A stretch of 64,000 nucleotides of DNA from Comamonadaceae bacterium (lineage in GTDB: Bacteria > Pseudomonadota > Gammaproteobacteria > Burkholderiales > Burkholderiaceae_C), in the NCBI GenBank assembly GCA_027484105.1, contig JAIXUG010000028.1, positions 62,001 to 126,000 on the forward strand, given 5' to 3'. Positions 24,350 through 35,064 of this stretch are shown here, one piece after another. A program made the position numbers and the translations under genes. The first letter of the stretch is position 1. The number at the start of each line of letters is the position of its first letter. Under the pieces are notes generated by a model. It had not been told where the DNA came from, made no database searches, and saw nothing but the letters and a program-made list of their open reading frames with translations.

Positions 24350-25267
24350 ATGCCAGTTTACAGTATGACCGGATACGCCAGCGTGCAGCACAGCCCGCTG
24401 GCCGCAGACGGTGAAAGCCCTGCCAACGCGGCCCCGTCAGCCCGGCTGGGTCTGGAAATCCGCTCGGTCAACAGCCGCTTCCTGGACCTGAGTTTTCGCT
24501 TGCCCGAAGAACTGCGCCAACTCGAACCCGGCCTGCGCGAGCTGATCACCCGACAGATCAAACGCGGCAAAGTGGAAGTGCGCGCCAGCCAGGACGCTGG
24601 CGACGGCGCGGCCCTGCAAGCGCCCAACCACCAAGCCTTGCAAAAAATAGCCGCTCTGCAAGACAAAATTCAAGACTGGTTGCCTGGTGCCCGCGCTCTG
24701 AGTGTGGCCGATGTGCTGCGCATGAGCGCTGGCAGCGCGGGCCAAACCGCACCCGACGAAGCCGCTTGGATGCAACTGGCCAACCAAGCAGTGGACGCGC
24801 TGCGAGAAGCGCGCGCCCGCGAAGGCGCCCGCCTGACCGAGATGCTCCAAAGCCACATCACCCAGCTGCGCAGCCTGGCGGAACAGGCGGTGCCGCTGGT
24901 GCCGCAACTGGTCGAGCAGCAGCGTCAGCGCTTTTTGGAGCGGTGGAAAGACGCCATGGCCTTGGCCGATGGCAGCCAGCTGCCCGAAGCCGCCCAAGAC
25001 CGCGCTCTGACCGAAGCCACGGCTTTCGCCATCCGCATCGATGTGGCCGAAGAACTGACCCGCCTGCGCTCGCACCTGGACGAACTCAGCCGCCTGCTCA
25101 CCCAAGGCGGTGACATTGGCAAGCGCCTGGACTTCCTGATTCAGGAGCTGCACCGCGAAGCCAACACCCTGGGCTCCAAATCGGCCGTGCTGGAAATGAC
25201 CCGCATCTCGGTGGACATGAAGGTGCTGATCGAGCAAATGCGTGAACAAGTCCAAAACATCGAATAA
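24350..25267 (+). CDS. yicC: YicC-family endoribonuclease-like protein
   Basis: 305 residues. N-terminal YicC domain: [11 protein letters not shown], then [22 protein letters not shown]. The C-terminal DUF1732-type domain ends [22 protein letters not shown]...[16 protein letters not shown]. YicC proteins act as endoribonucleases on small RNAs in E. coli. AAGGAA precedes the ATG. It is followed after 11 bases by gmk, forming the conserved yicC-gmk-rpoZ-spoT order. Confidence 0.94.
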   Translation: MPVYSMTGYASVQHSPLAADGESPANAAPSARLGLEIRSVNSRFLDLSFRLPEELRQLEPGLRELITRQIKRGKVEVRASQDAGDGAALQAPNHQALQKIAALQDKIQDWLPGARALSVADVLRMSAGSAGQTAPDEAAWMQLANQAVDALREARAREGARLTEMLQSHITQLRSLAEQAVPLVPQLVEQQRQRFLERWKDAMALADGSQLPEAAQDRALTEATAFAIRIDVAEELTRLRSHLDELSRLLTQGGDIGKRLDFLIQELHREANTLGSKSAVLEMTRISVDMKVLIEQMREQVQNIE

Positions 25268-25278
25268 AGAGCACCCAC

Positions 25279-25899
25279 ATGGATTACCCCGGAAACCTGT
25301 TTGTCGTGGCCGCCCCCAGCGGGGCTGGCAAATCCAGCTTGGTGAAAGCCTTGATGGAGTTGGATTCTCGGGTGCAGCCCACCGTCTCGCACACCACCCG
25401 TGCACCTCGCGGTCAGGAAAAGCATGGCCGCGAGTACTTTTTTGCCTCGGCGCAAGAGTTTGACGCCATGGTGCTGGCAGACGCCTTTGTCGAGTGGGCC
25501 CATGTGCATGGCCAGCGCTACGGCACCTCCAAAAAGATGATCGAAGAGCGCATGGCCCAAGGCGCCGATGTGGTGCTGGAGATCGATTACCAGGGTGCCC
25601 TGCAGATCAAGAAGATGTATGCCAATGCGGTGCTGATCTTCATTTTGCCGCCGAGCTGGGAAGAGTTGCGCTCACGCCTGGAGCGCCGGGGTGAAGACAC
25701 CGCCGACATCATTGAGCTGCGCTTGCAGAACGCGGCGGTCGAGATGTCCCAGGCTCGGGAATTCGACTTCGTTATAATCAATGAAGTATTTGATCGTGCT
25801 CTGTTTGACCTCAAATCGGTTGTTCATGCCCAGCGGCTCAAGTACCACGTGCAGCGCCGCGCCCGGCCTGACACCTTCCAAGCGCTCAAAATCGCCTGA
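25279..25899 (+). CDS. gmk: Guanylate kinase
   Basis: 206 residues; phosphorylates GMP to GDP with ATP. P-loop [10 protein letters not shown] (about residues 12-21), GMP-binding [30 protein letters not shown], and lid-region arginines in [12 protein letters not shown]. Linked to rpoZ and spoT, which consume and respond to guanine nucleotides. Confidence 0.97.
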   Translation: MDYPGNLFVVAAPSGAGKSSLVKALMELDSRVQPTVSHTTRAPRGQEKHGREYFFASAQEFDAMVLADAFVEWAHVHGQRYGTSKKMIEERMAQGADVVLEIDYQGALQIKKMYANAVLIFILPPSWEELRSRLERRGEDTADIIELRLQNAAVEMSQAREFDFVIINEVFDRALFDLKSVVHAQRLKYHVQRRARPDTFQALKIA

Positions 25900-25931
25900 A
25901 TCCCATTCAGCCTTTCTCAAGGAAAACCATC

Positions 25932-26132
25932 ATGGCCCGCATCACTGTTGAAGATTGCCTGGAACAAATCCCGAACCGCTTTCAGCTGGTTTTGGCCGCC
26001 ACTTACCGTGCGCGCATGTTGAGCCAGGGCCACACCCCGCGCATTGAGAGCAAAAACAAGCCTGGTGTGACTGCATTGCGCGAAATCGCGGCAGGCAAAG
26101 TCGGGATCGAAATGCTCAAGCGCGTGTCCTGA
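25932..26132 (+). CDS. rpoZ: RNA polymerase omega subunit
   Basis: 66 residues: [20 protein letters not shown] followed by the beta-prime-binding helices, typical of betaproteobacterial omega. It is the smallest subunit, assists beta-prime folding and forms part of a ppGpp site. AAGGAAAA lies upstream. A strong terminator follows. Confidence 0.97.
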   Translation: MARITVEDCLEQIPNRFQLVLAATYRARMLSQGHTPRIESKNKPGVTALREIAAGKVGIEMLKRVS

Positions 26133-26184
26133 AAAAATGCCAAGGGCATGGACCGGTTGACACCGGTTTTGCTCCTCTGAAATC

Positions 26185-26207
26185 GCCCCAGTTTGGGGCT
26201 TTTTTTT
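26185..26207 (+). terminator. Terminator after rpoZ
   Basis: GCCCCA (26185-26190) pairs with TGGGGC (26194-26199), followed by eight T residues. spoT downstream therefore probably has its own promoter or depends on partial read-through. Confidence 0.85.
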
Positions 26208-26251
26208 GGCCTTTTTTTCATGACCTGTGCGGCTTACGTTACATTGAGGCC

Positions 26252-28525
26252 ATGAGTGCCGTGATGCCCAAAACCCCCAAAGCCAGTCCCAACCGCCCCA
26301 AAGCGTTGGACCCGGCCGCAGCGAATGCAGCAGCGGCCAGCTTTGCGGTGCTCGAAGCGCAACTGGACTATCTGAACGAAGCCGACACCGACATGGTGCG
26401 CCGCGCTTACAAATATGCCGACGAAGCCCACCTGGGCCAGATGCGTAAAAGTGGCGAGCCTTACATCACCCACCCCATCGCGGTGGCGGGTTTATGCACC
26501 GAGTGGAAGCTCGATGCCCAGGCTCTGGCAGCCGCACTGCTGCACGACGCCATGGAAGACTGTGGCATCACCAAAATGGCGCTGATCGAGCGCTTTGGCT
26601 CACCCGTTGCAGAATTGGTCGATGGCTTGACCAAGCTGGAAAAGCTGGAATTCAACACCCGAGAAGAGAATCAAGCCGAGTCGTTTCGCAAAATGCTGCT
26701 GGCCATGGCGCGTGATGTGCGCGTCATCCTCATCAAGTTGGCCGACCGCACCCACAACATGCGCACCATGTCGGACATGCCGCGCAGCAAATGGGGTCGC
26801 ATCGCGTCCGAGACGCTGGAAATTTATGCACCCATTGCCCACCGTTTGGGCCTGAACCAGATCTACCGTGAGCTCCAGGATTTGTCTTTCAAGCACTTGT
26901 TGCCTTGGCGATATGCGGTCCTTTCCAAGGCCGTCTCTCGCGCGCGTAACCGGCGCCGCGACCTGATCCAAAAAGTGCAGGCCGATGTGGAGGCCATTTT
27001 TGCTCAGGCCCACATGGACGTGCGCATCAGTGGTCGGGAAAAAACCCTGTACTCCATCTACAAGAAGATGGATGAAAAACACCTGAGCTTTGCCCAAGTG
27101 ACCGACATTTATGGCTTTCGTGTGATCGTGCCTTCGGTCATCGACTGTTACACCGCTTTGGGCTTGTTGCACCAGATCTACAAGCCCGTGCCCGGCAAGT
27201 TCAAGGACCACATCGCGATTGCCAAGGTCAATGGCTACCAATCGCTGCACACGACTTTGGTAGGCCCTTCGGGCGTCAACGTCGAGTTTCAGATGCGCAC
27301 CGAACCGATGCACCTGGTGGCAGAGTCGGGTGTGGCGGCACATTGGCTCTACAAAGAGCACGAATCCGCCAGCGCCCAGTCCGAGCGCTTGGGTACGCAG
27401 TGGCTTCAGTCGCTGCTCGACATTCAAAAAGAAACCCGCGATGCTGCCGAGTTTTGGGACCATGTGAAAGTTGACCTCTTTCCCGATGCGGTCTATGTGT
27501 TCACACCCAAGAGCCAAATCATGGCCTTGCCACGCGGTGCCACCGTGGTGGACTTTGCCTATGCCATCCACAGCCGAATTGGCGATCACGCCATGGCCGC
27601 CCGCATCAATGGCGACCAAGTCCCCTTGCGCACGGAGCTGAAAAACGGCGATGTCGTCGAAGTCATCACCGCCCCTGTATCGGCCCCCAACCCAGCCTGG
27701 CTGGGTTTTGTGCGCACCGGGCGCGCACGGTCCAAAATTCGCCACCACCTCAAGACCATGGCCCAAACCGAGTCGGTGGACTTGGGCGAAAAATTGCTGT
27801 CTCAAGCCATGCGGGCCGAAGGCATCCACCAACTGCCCGCCAACGATGACGCCCACCATGCGCTGTGGGACAAGTTGCTGCGCTTTACGGGCAACCGCAA
27901 CCGACAAGACTTGTTGATGGACATCGGCCTGGGTAAGCGCATTGCCACCATCGTGGCCAAACGTCTCACCGCCTTGTTGTCTGAGATGGGCCAAAAGCCC
28001 GATGCTTTGTTGATGACGCGCGAGCGATTCACTGCCCATGAATCGATCTCACAAGGCGCGATCATCCTGGATGGCAGCGAAAACGCATCTGTTGTCTTTT
28101 CTCGTTGCTGCCGTCCATTGCCCGGTGACGACATCGTGGGTTATTTGGGGCGTGGTGAGGGTCTGGCGGTGCACACCAGGGACTGCGCGACTGCCCGCAA
28201 GCTCGAGCACAAAGACAGCGAGCGCTTCATCGGTGTCGAATGGTCAGATGAGTTGAAGCGCAGCTTTGAAACGTCGATCAACGTCACCGTGGTGAATGGC
28301 AAAGGGGTGCTGGCCCGGGTTGCTGGCGCCATGGCCAGCGCCGAGACCGATATCGTCCATGTGGACATGGGGCACGACACCCCGCAAGACACGGCTGAAT
28401 TGAAGTTTGTGATCGCGGTGCGCGACACCGCCCATCTGGATCAAGTGCTGCGCCACCTCAAACGCACACCCTCGGTCATCACGGCCGAACGGCAGTCTCA
28501 CAAAAGCAATACGCCTCCAATGTGA
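26252..28525 (+). CDS. spoT: Bifunctional (p)ppGpp synthetase/hydrolase
   Basis: 757 residues. The N-terminal HD hydrolase domain has intact metal motifs (YITHPIAVA, LLHDAMEDC). The synthetase domain contains DIYGFRVIVPSVIDCY and the YQSLHTTLVGP substrate segment. A TGS domain follows (VYVFTPKSQIMALPRGATVVDFAYAIHS), then the zinc-finger-like/RIS region with SRCCRPLPGD, and a C-terminal ACT domain (NVTVVNGKGVLARVAGAMASAETDIVHV). Both catalytic halves look functional. The N-terminal ~25 residues are Pro/Ala-rich and may be shorter in vivo. Confidence 0.95.
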   Translation: MSAVMPKTPKASPNRPKALDPAAANAAAASFAVLEAQLDYLNEADTDMVRRAYKYADEAHLGQMRKSGEPYITHPIAVAGLCTEWKLDAQALAAALLHDAMEDCGITKMALIERFGSPVAELVDGLTKLEKLEFNTREENQAESFRKMLLAMARDVRVILIKLADRTHNMRTMSDMPRSKWGRIASETLEIYAPIAHRLGLNQIYRELQDLSFKHLLPWRYAVLSKAVSRARNRRRDLIQKVQADVEAIFAQAHMDVRISGREKTLYSIYKKMDEKHLSFAQVTDIYGFRVIVPSVIDCYTALGLLHQIYKPVPGKFKDHIAIAKVNGYQSLHTTLVGPSGVNVEFQMRTEPMHLVAESGVAAHWLYKEHESASAQSERLGTQWLQSLLDIQKETRDAAEFWDHVKVDLFPDAVYVFTPKSQIMALPRGATVVDFAYAIHSRIGDHAMAARINGDQVPLRTELKNGDVVEVITAPVSAPNPAWLGFVRTGRARSKIRHHLKTMAQTESVDLGEKLLSQAMRAEGIHQLPANDDAHHALWDKLLRFTGNRNRQDLLMDIGLGKRIATIVAKRLTALLSEMGQKPDALLMTRERFTAHESISQGAIILDGSENASVVFSRCCRPLPGDDIVGYLGRGEGLAVHTRDCATARKLEHKDSERFIGVEWSDELKRSFETSINVTVVNGKGVLARVAGAMASAETDIVHVDMGHDTPQDTAELKFVIAVRDTAHLDQVLRHLKRTPSVITAERQSHKSNTPPM

Positions 28526-28532
28526 GCGCTGC

Positions 28533-29078
28533 TCAGGCAGAGCTGGGGTAAGAAACTGCCAAGACCTCGATGCTCAGCACGCCAGATGGTGTGACCAACT
28601 TGAGCTCATCGCCTTCACGGGACTTGAGCAAAGTGCGCGCAATCGGCGAGACCCAACTGACTTGGCCCTGCAAGCTGTCGGCTTCGTCGATGCCCAAAAT
28701 CGTGACCGTGCGCTCCTGGCCCGCAGCTTCCGCATAAGTGACCGTGGCGCCAAAGAACACTTGATCGCGGCCGTGATGGACTGCCGGGTCCACCACTTCG
28801 GCGATTTCCAGACGCTTGGTGAGAAAACGAATACGGCGATCAATCTCGCGCAGGCGCTTTTTGCCATACAGATAATCACCGTTTTCTGACCGGTCACCGT
28901 TGCTGGCAGCCCAATGCACGATCTCGACCACTTTGGGGCGTTCGTCATCGATCAAGCTGAACAACTCGGCTCTCAAACGCGCATAGCCCTTTGGGGTCAT
29001 GTAATTGCGCGTGCCTGCTGGCAGAGCGGGCAAACCCCATTCTTCGTCGTCGGATTCGGTGGAAATGACCTGACTCAT
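28533..29078 (-). CDS. greB: Transcription elongation factor GreB
   Basis: 181 residues. The N-terminal coiled coil (NYMTPKGYARLRAELFSLIDDERPKVVEIVHWAASNGDRSENGDYLYGKKRLREIDRRIRFLTKRLE) carries the acidic tip and the GDRSENGDYLYGKKR signature of GreB. The FKBP-like C-terminal domain contains VSWVSPIARTLL. Rescues backtracked RNA polymerase. ATG 29078 is chosen; the longer open frame to 29180 runs through a terminator and into tRNA-Arg and is not coding. Convergent with spoT. Confidence 0.94.
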   Translation of the reverse strand: MSQVISTESDDEEWGLPALPAGTRNYMTPKGYARLRAELFSLIDDERPKVVEIVHWAASNGDRSENGDYLYGKKRLREIDRRIRFLTKRLEIAEVVDPAVHHGRDQVFFGATVTYAEAAGQERTVTILGIDEADSLQGQVSWVSPIARTLLKSREGDELKLVTPSGVLSIEVLAVSYPSSA

Positions 29079-29096
29079 GTTCGTTGGCCCAAAGAA

Positions 29097-29124
29097 AAAG
29101 CCCACAACTTGCGTTGTGGGCTTT
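29097..29124 (-). terminator. Terminator after tRNA-Arg (minus strand)
   Basis: A 12-pair stem AAAGCCCACAAC / GTTGTGGGCTTT with TTGC loop. On the minus strand it is followed by a T-rich run, directly between the tRNA and greB. Confidence 0.85.
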
Positions 29125-29131
29125 CTTGTTT

Positions 29132-29208
29132 TGGTGCGGCTGGCAGGAATCGAACCCACGACCCCTTGGTTCGTAGCCAAGTACTCTATCCAGCTGAGCT
29201 ACAGCCGC
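29132..29208 (-). tRNA. tRNA-Arg (anticodon ACG)
   Basis: 77 bases with encoded CCA. Acceptor GCGGCTG/CAGCCGC, D-arm AGCTCAGCTGGATAGAG, anticodon loop CTACGAA (ACG), T-loop TTCGATT. Located upstream of greB on the same strand. Confidence 0.97.
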
Positions 29209-29323
29209 ATCATGTCTCGAATTATAACAAGCTTTTATGGGCTCTCTGGAGGTCGCCGCAATTAAATGACCTCTGGAGAAGACCCCTGGAGGAAGCGCGC
29301 CTCAGAGGCTATCCTCACACCAC

Positions 29324-30367
29324 ATGACACATGCCATCCCTGCCGGAGACCCCTTGAACATGCCCATCACACACCCTTCTGGATCCATTGTCGACGTGTC
29401 AGGCCTGGAGGTTGGTCACTTCACATTGAGTGAACGGCTGACGGGCTGCTCTGTGGTTCTTGCCCCCAATGCTGCCGTGGGTGCAGTAGATGTGCGCGGG
29501 GCCGCTCCGGGCACCCGGGAGACCGATTTGCTGGACCCGTCCAACCTGGTGGACAAGGTGCACGCGGTGGTGCTCAGTGGCGGCAGCGCTTTTGGCCTGG
29601 ACGCAGCCACAGGCGTGGTGCGCTGGCTGGAAGAACACCACATTGGGTTTGAAACCGGCTACGGCCGTGTACCCATCGTGCCCGCCGCCGTGCTGTTTGA
29701 CCTGCCCGTGGTGCGCAAGGGCGACAACCCACAAGCCCGTCCGGGCGCTGAGGCCGGTTACGCCGCCTGCCAAGCGGCATCGACGGCCACGCCCGCAGCC
29801 GGCAATGTGGGCGCAGGCGCGGGGGCCTGCGTGGGCAAACTGTTCGGCCTTAACCGCTGCATGAAAGGCGGCATCGGCAACGCGAGTGTTCGCGTGGGCC
29901 CTTGGGTAGTGGGCGCCTTGGTGGCCTGCAACGCGGTGGGGGATGTGATCGACCCCGCGACAGGTCAAATACTGGCGGGTGCCCGCACGGCCGATGGCCT
30001 CAACCTGCTGGACACCCAACGCGCATTGCTGGCGGCTGAGCGCGGCAACCGCCCCCTGTCCGGCACCAACACCACCATTGGTGTGGTCGCCACCAACGCC
30101 AAGCTCACCAAAGCGCAGGCCAAGCGCCTGGCCATTAGCGCCCATGACGGCCTGGCCCGCAGCATCCGCCCCGCACACACCACCTTGGACGGCGACACCT
30201 TGTTTGCCTTGGCCACTGGCTCCGAAGCCAGCCCACCCGACCTCATGTTGCTGACGGTGATGGCCGCCGAAGCCACAGCCCTGGCCACGGTCGATGCGAT
30301 TCGGCAGGCGCGGGGCATCATTACCCAAACCGGGCAAGTTCCTGCGGCCATGAACATCTCTGCCTGA
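29324..30367 (+). CDS. P1-family (DmpA/S58) peptidase
   Basis: 347 residues. Family blocks are VDVSGLEVGHFT, VLAPNAAVGAVDVRGAAPGTRETDLLDP, HAVVLSGGSAFGLDAATGV, GNVGAGAGACVGK, KGGIGNASVRVGPW and NTTIGVVATNA. In this Ntn-hydrolase fold the precursor cleaves itself; by alignment with DmpA, the new N-terminal nucleophile would be the threonine in the NTT of the last block. Relatives cleave N-terminal D-Ala, L-Ala or beta-alanyl peptides, or are endo-type; specificity is unknown. No strong ribosome-binding site precedes ATG 29324; ATG 29360 is an alternative. Confidence 0.9.
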   Translation: MTHAIPAGDPLNMPITHPSGSIVDVSGLEVGHFTLSERLTGCSVVLAPNAAVGAVDVRGAAPGTRETDLLDPSNLVDKVHAVVLSGGSAFGLDAATGVVRWLEEHHIGFETGYGRVPIVPAAVLFDLPVVRKGDNPQARPGAEAGYAACQAASTATPAAGNVGAGAGACVGKLFGLNRCMKGGIGNASVRVGPWVVGALVACNAVGDVIDPATGQILAGARTADGLNLLDTQRALLAAERGNRPLSGTNTTIGVVATNAKLTKAQAKRLAISAHDGLARSIRPAHTTLDGDTLFALATGSEASPPDLMLLTVMAAEATALATVDAIRQARGIITQTGQVPAAMNISA

Positions 30368-30423
30368 GCCCAAAAACGAAAAAAGCCCACTTGGCTAGAA
30401 GTAGGCTGAGTCTTGGATCGAAA

Positions 30424-30500
30424 TGGTAGGGCGTGACAGACTTGAACTGTCGACCAAAGGATTATGAGTCCTCTGCTCTAACCAACTGAGCTAACGCCCC
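30424..30500 (-). tRNA. tRNA with CAT anticodon (Met, or Ile2 with lysidine)
   Basis: 77 bases with encoded CCA. Acceptor GGGGCGT/ACGCCCT (one G-U), anticodon loop CTCATAA (CAT), T-loop TTCAAGT. It is not an initiator tRNA by its acceptor. The stretch CTTTGGTCG...GTTCAAGTC resembles the E. coli Ile2 tRNA, so the isoleucine identity with a modified C34 is possible; elongator Met is the alternative. Confidence 0.93.
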
Positions 30501-30534
30501 CACCGAAGCCTCGATTGTAGTGGGCGGCAGGGGC

Positions 30535-31539
30535 TTATTTGGTCTGGCTCAGCGCGTTGCTGACCAGGCGAGAGGTGATGTTGACGATCTGGATCATGCG
30601 GTCATAGGGCATGCGGGTGGGGCCAATCACACCCAAGGTGCCCACCACCTGACCGTCCACCTCGTAGGGCGAACTGACCACCGACAACTCCTGCATGGGC
30701 ACGATCTGACTCTCGCCGCCAATGTAAATGCGCACACCTTCGGCCTGGCTGGACACATCGAGCAAGCGCATGAGCTGGGTTTTTTGCTCAAACAACTCAA
30801 ACGCACGGCGCAAGTGGCCCATGTCGCTGGAAAAGTCGCTCACCGACAGCAAGTTGCGTTCGCCCGCAATCACCACCTCGTTTTGGTCATCGGCCAGCGC
30901 CTCAGAGCTGACCTGCACGGCCGCTTGCATGAGAGTGGCGATTTCGCTTTGCAGGCTGACCAACTCTTGCTGTACCCGGTTGCGCACCTGCTCGATGGCC
31001 ATGCCGGCATAGTGGGTGTTAAGGAAGTTGGAGGTTTCGATCAACTGACTTTGGGAGTAATCGGTCTCGGTGAACAGGATGCGGTTTTGAACATCGCCTT
31101 CGGGCGAGACGATGATGACCAACAAACGCCGCTCGGACAGGCGCAAAAACTCAATGTGTCTGAACACTGAGGCACGCCGCGGCGTCATGACCACGCCCAC
31201 AAAATGCGACAAACTCGACAGCAAATTCGCCGCACTGGCGATGACTTTCTGGGGCTGGTCAGGTGTGAGGGTCGGGGTTTCCAGACTGTCGCGCTGCACT
31301 GTCAGCATCGTGTCCACAAACAGGCGGTAGCCTCGGCTTGTCGGGATGCGCCCTGCCGAAGTGTGCGGGCTGGCAATCAGGCCCAGCTCCTCCAGATCCG
31401 ACATGACGTTGCGGATGGTGGCAGGCGACAAGTCCAGGCCCGAGGCCTTGGAGAGGGTGCGAGAGCCAACGGGCTGACCGTCCGCAATGTAGCGTTCTAC
31501 CAGCGCTTTGAGCAATAACTTGGCACGTTCGTCGAGCAT
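30535..31539 (-). CDS. hrcA: Heat-inducible transcription repressor HrcA
   Basis: 334 residues. The N-terminal winged helix reads [27 protein letters not shown], then [18 protein letters not shown] and [18 protein letters not shown], all HrcA hallmarks. The C-terminal GAF-like domain contains [22 protein letters not shown]. It represses groE/dnaK-type genes through the CIRCE operator; no CIRCE element was noticed in the window. Divergent from nadK, with 28 bases between. Confidence 0.96.
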   Translation of the reverse strand: MLDERAKLLLKALVERYIADGQPVGSRTLSKASGLDLSPATIRNVMSDLEELGLIASPHTSAGRIPTSRGYRLFVDTMLTVQRDSLETPTLTPDQPQKVIASAANLLSSLSHFVGVVMTPRRASVFRHIEFLRLSERRLLVIIVSPEGDVQNRILFTETDYSQSQLIETSNFLNTHYAGMAIEQVRNRVQQELVSLQSEIATLMQAAVQVSSEALADDQNEVVIAGERNLLSVSDFSSDMGHLRRAFELFEQKTQLMRLLDVSSQAEGVRIYIGGESQIVPMQELSVVSSPYEVDGQVVGTLGVIGPTRMPYDRMIQIVNITSRLVSNALSQTK

Positions 31540-31567
31540 TTGGCCATTTTAATGATGTAATTTACGC

Positions 31568-32461
31568 ATGAGATCAAAGTTCCGTCACGTTGCACTTTTT
31601 GGCAAGTACCACACGACCACCCAAGGTGGCGCGTTGGAGAGCTCACGGCGTGCTTTGGACGATGTGGCCCAGTTTTTGAACAGGCAGGGCTGCGATGTGG
31701 TACTGGACAAGGACACGGCTGCCCACACCGGTTTGAACCGATACCCGGTGTTGGAGATGACCGAGATCGGCACGCAGTGCGATTTGGGCCTGGTCATTGG
31801 CGGAGATGGCACCATGTTGGGGATTGGCCGCCAGATGGCCCGCTATGGCTTGCCTCTGATGGGCATCAACCAGGGGCGGCTGGGCTTCATCACAGACATC
31901 CCCCTTTTGAGCTACCAGGATGTGCTCTTGCCCATGTTGCAGGGCCACTACCAGACCGAAGACCGCAGCTTGCTGCAGGCCCAGGTTGTGCGCGACCAGC
32001 GCTGCGTGTTCAGCGCCTTGGCCATGAACGACGTGGTGGTCAACCGGGGAGGCACCTCGGGCATGGCCGAGTTGCGCATCGAGGTTGATGGTCATTTTGT
32101 ATCCAACCAACGCGCCGATGGGCTGATCATTGCAAGCCCTACGGGCTCTACGGCTTATTCACTTTCGGTCGGTGGACCCTTGATGCACCCCTCGATTGGG
32201 GGCTGGGTGATGGCGCCGATTGCGCCGCACACCCTGTCCAATCGACCCATCGTCCTGCCCGAGTCGTCCGAGATAAGCATCGAAATCGTGGCGGGGCGCT
32301 ATGTCAGTGCCAATTTCGATATGCAATCACTGGCCGATCTGATTTTGGGTGATCGGATCATGGTGCAGCGATCTGAACACAAAGTCCGATTCTTGCACCC
32401 TGCAGGCTGGAACTACTTTGACACCCTTCGCAAAAAAATGCATTGGAATGAGGGCGCTTGA
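31568..32461 (+). CDS. nadK: NAD kinase
   Basis: 297 residues; phosphorylates NAD to NADP. The catalytic [11 protein letters not shown] motif is around residue 77, followed by the NE/D block ([21 protein letters not shown]) and the glycine-rich [16 protein letters not shown]. Followed three bases later by recN, the conserved nadK-recN pair. Confidence 0.97.
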   Translation: MRSKFRHVALFGKYHTTTQGGALESSRRALDDVAQFLNRQGCDVVLDKDTAAHTGLNRYPVLEMTEIGTQCDLGLVIGGDGTMLGIGRQMARYGLPLMGINQGRLGFITDIPLLSYQDVLLPMLQGHYQTEDRSLLQAQVVRDQRCVFSALAMNDVVVNRGGTSGMAELRIEVDGHFVSNQRADGLIIASPTGSTAYSLSVGGPLMHPSIGGWVMAPIAPHTLSNRPIVLPESSEISIEIVAGRYVSANFDMQSLADLILGDRIMVQRSEHKVRFLHPAGWNYFDTLRKKMHWNEGA

Positions 32462-32464
32462 GCC

Positions 32465-34156
32465 GTGGCACTGACGCACATCACCTTGCGCGACTTTGTG
32501 ATCGTGCACGAACTGGCGCTGGACCTGAGCGCAGGCTTCAGCGTGTTGACCGGCGAGACCGGGGCAGGCAAATCCATTTTGATCGATGCCCTGCAACTGG
32601 CCCTGGGCGCCCGAGCTGAAGCGAGCGTGGTGCGCGAGGGCGCTAGCCGCTGCGAGGTCTGCGCCGAATTCGACACCACACCCCGGATTCAAGCTTGGCT
32701 CGAACATGCCGGATTTGAGATCAGCGCCAATTTGCTGCTGCGCCGCACAGTGGACACCGCGGGCAAAAGCCGCGCCTGGATCAACGGCAGCCCTGCCACC
32801 GCCACCCAGCTGCGCGAGATTGGTGAACAACTTCTGGACATCCATGGCCAACACGCTTGGCAAAGTCTGACCCGTCCCGACGCTGTGCGTGGATTGCTGG
32901 ACGCCTATGCAGGCACCGACACACGGCAACTCAAAGCCGCCTGGCAGGCTTGGCGGCAGGCCGAGCAAAAACTGGCCGACGCCCTGCAAGCACAGAGCAC
33001 TTTGGCCAACGAACGCGAGCGTCTGGCCTGGCAAATTGGCGAACTGGAAAAGCTCAATCCTCAGGTTGACGAATGGCAAGAGTTGAGCACGCAACATGGC
33101 CGACTGGCGAATGCGCAAGCCCTGATCGATGGGGCCAAGCAAAGCACCGCCATGCTGGAAGGTGAAGACCATGGCGACGACGAAGGTGCTTTGCGTCAGC
33201 TCTCGCGCGCCATCCAGACCTTGCAGTCGCTCGGTCAGTTTGAGCCTGAGTTCCAGGCCTTGGCCGATGTGCTGACCTCGGCCCAGGCCCAGGCCGAAGA
33301 CGTGGCCTACAGCCTGCACGCCTATTTGCGCAAAACCGATCTGGATCCGGCCCAACTCGCAGAGCTCGATGAGCGCATGGGCCTGTGGCTCTCACTGGCC
33401 CGCCGCTACAAGAAAACGCCGGACGAATTGCCGCTGAGTTTGCAAACCTGGCGCCAAGATCTGGCGCAGCTCGATGCCGCGGCCGACCTGGACAGTCTGC
33501 AAAAAGCCGAACAAGCGGCCCACAAAGCCTGTCTGCAAGCGGCCAAAGCCGTTTCGCTGCAACGCCAAAAGGCGGCCAAACCGTTGGCCCAAGCGGTCAG
33601 CAGCGCCATGCAGCAACTGGGCATGCAAGGCGGCCGTTTTGAGGTGCAGCTACAAACCCTGGACGCGCCTGCACAGCACGGTCTCGAAGAAGTCAGCTTT
33701 CTGGTGGCTGGGCACGATGGCAGCACGCCCCGCCCAGTCGGCAAAGTGGCCTCTGGCGGCGAACTGTCCCGGATTGCCCTGGCGATTGCCGTGACCACCA
33801 GCGAACTGGGCGAAGCAGGAACCTTGATCTTTGACGAAGTCGATTCTGGTGTGGGTGGCGCTGTGGCCGAAACTGTGGGTCGCCTCATGAAACAACTGGG
33901 GCAACACCGTCAGGTGCTGGCCGTGACCCACCTGCCCCAGGTGGCTGCCTGTGCTGACCAGCACCTGCTGGTCAGCAAAGCCGCAGCCAAGGGCCAGGTC
34001 AGCAGCCAGGTGCGTAGCGTGGAGGGTGAGGAGCGCGTGAGCGAAATCGCCCGCATGTTGGGCGGCGAAAAGCTGTCGGCCACCACCTTGGCCCATGCGC
34101 GTGAAATGCTGGGCACCCCTTCCAAACCCCTTGGCCGCAAGGCCGCACAAAGCTGA
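32465..34156 (+). CDS. recN: DNA repair protein RecN
   Basis: 563 residues, SMC-like protein in double-strand break repair. Walker A is [15 protein letters not shown] (residues 29-43), the central region has coiled coils, and the C-terminal lobe contains [17 protein letters not shown] and [13 protein letters not shown], then [15 protein letters not shown]. Translation begins at GTG 32465, three bases after the nadK stop, so the pair is coupled. Confidence 0.96.
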   Translation: MALTHITLRDFVIVHELALDLSAGFSVLTGETGAGKSILIDALQLALGARAEASVVREGASRCEVCAEFDTTPRIQAWLEHAGFEISANLLLRRTVDTAGKSRAWINGSPATATQLREIGEQLLDIHGQHAWQSLTRPDAVRGLLDAYAGTDTRQLKAAWQAWRQAEQKLADALQAQSTLANERERLAWQIGELEKLNPQVDEWQELSTQHGRLANAQALIDGAKQSTAMLEGEDHGDDEGALRQLSRAIQTLQSLGQFEPEFQALADVLTSAQAQAEDVAYSLHAYLRKTDLDPAQLAELDERMGLWLSLARRYKKTPDELPLSLQTWRQDLAQLDAAADLDSLQKAEQAAHKACLQAAKAVSLQRQKAAKPLAQAVSSAMQQLGMQGGRFEVQLQTLDAPAQHGLEEVSFLVAGHDGSTPRPVGKVASGGELSRIALAIAVTTSELGEAGTLIFDEVDSGVGGAVAETVGRLMKQLGQHRQVLAVTHLPQVAACADQHLLVSKAAAKGQVSSQVRSVEGEERVSEIARMLGGEKLSATTLAHAREMLGTPSKPLGRKAAQS

Positions 34157-34158
34157 GC

Positions 34159-35016
34159 ATGGACATCATCCTCATCACCGGCATGTCCGGCTCCGGCAAA
34201 TCGGTGGCGCTGCACGCGCTTGAAGACGCGGGCTATTACTGCGTGGACAATTTGCCCCCTGAGCTGCTGATCCCCTTTGTCAAGCTGGAACAACAACACA
34301 AAGAAGAGCGCCTGGCGATCGCCATTGACGTGCGCAGTGCCAACTCGCTGCACCTCATGCCGGAACAAATGGCTTTGCTGCGTGAGATGGGCATGACCGT
34401 CAAATCGGTCTTTCTGGATGCCCACTCGGACACCTTGCAACGCCGCTACTCAGAATCCCGCCGCAAGCACCCGCTGTCGGGCGGCAACAAGCCGCAAAGC
34501 GACAAGGCGCTGTTGGAGACCATCGAATTCGAACGTGAATTGCTGGCCGAGTTGCGTGAACGCGCCCACGTCATTGACACCAGTTTATTGCGTTCGGCAC
34601 AGCTGCAAACCTACATCAAATCCCTGGTCAGCGCCCCAGCAGCCCAACTCACACTGGTGTTCGAGTCCTTCGGTTTCAAGCGTGGCATCCCCTCAGATGC
34701 TGACTATGTTTTTGATATCCGCATGCTGCCCAACCCGCATTACGAAAGCGCCTTGAAACCACTGACCGGGCGTGATGAACCCGTGCAGGCCTATTTGCGT
34801 CAGTCCGAAGAATTCGTTCAGATGCAGCTGCAAATTGAAGGTTTTCTCAAACAATGGATTCCAGCCATCGAGCGTGACCACAGGAGTTACGTGACCGTGG
34901 CCATTGGCTGCACGGGTGGCCAGCACAGGTCAGTGTTCATGGTCGAGCAACTGGCCGCGAGCTTTGGTGCACGCTGGCTCACGCTCAAACGGCACCGCGA
35001 ACTCGACGCGGTCTGA
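34159..35016 (+). CDS. rapZ: RNase adapter protein RapZ / P-loop nucleotide-binding protein
   Basis: 285 residues. N-terminal P-loop [28 protein letters not shown], central ESRRKHPL, and C-terminal signature [20 protein letters not shown]. In enteric bacteria it targets GlmZ sRNA to RNase E and senses glucosamine-6-P. Here it follows recN by two bases. Function in betaproteobacteria may differ. Confidence 0.94.
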   Translation: MDIILITGMSGSGKSVALHALEDAGYYCVDNLPPELLIPFVKLEQQHKEERLAIAIDVRSANSLHLMPEQMALLREMGMTVKSVFLDAHSDTLQRRYSESRRKHPLSGGNKPQSDKALLETIEFERELLAELRERAHVIDTSLLRSAQLQTYIKSLVSAPAAQLTLVFESFGFKRGIPSDADYVFDIRMLPNPHYESALKPLTGRDEPVQAYLRQSEEFVQMQLQIEGFLKQWIPAIERDHRSYVTVAIGCTGGQHRSVFMVEQLAASFGARWLTLKRHRELDAV

Positions 35017-35064
35017 ACGCAGCCAGGCCGCCTCAAACGCCGCCCGCAAGTCGTTCAGAATCTT

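Noticed and set aside
26600-28039. 479-residue minus-strand open frame
   Set aside because: Antisense to spoT, no recognisable domain.
29079-29180. N-terminal extension of greB
   Set aside because: Would run through the tRNA-Arg gene and its terminator; GreB begins at 29078.
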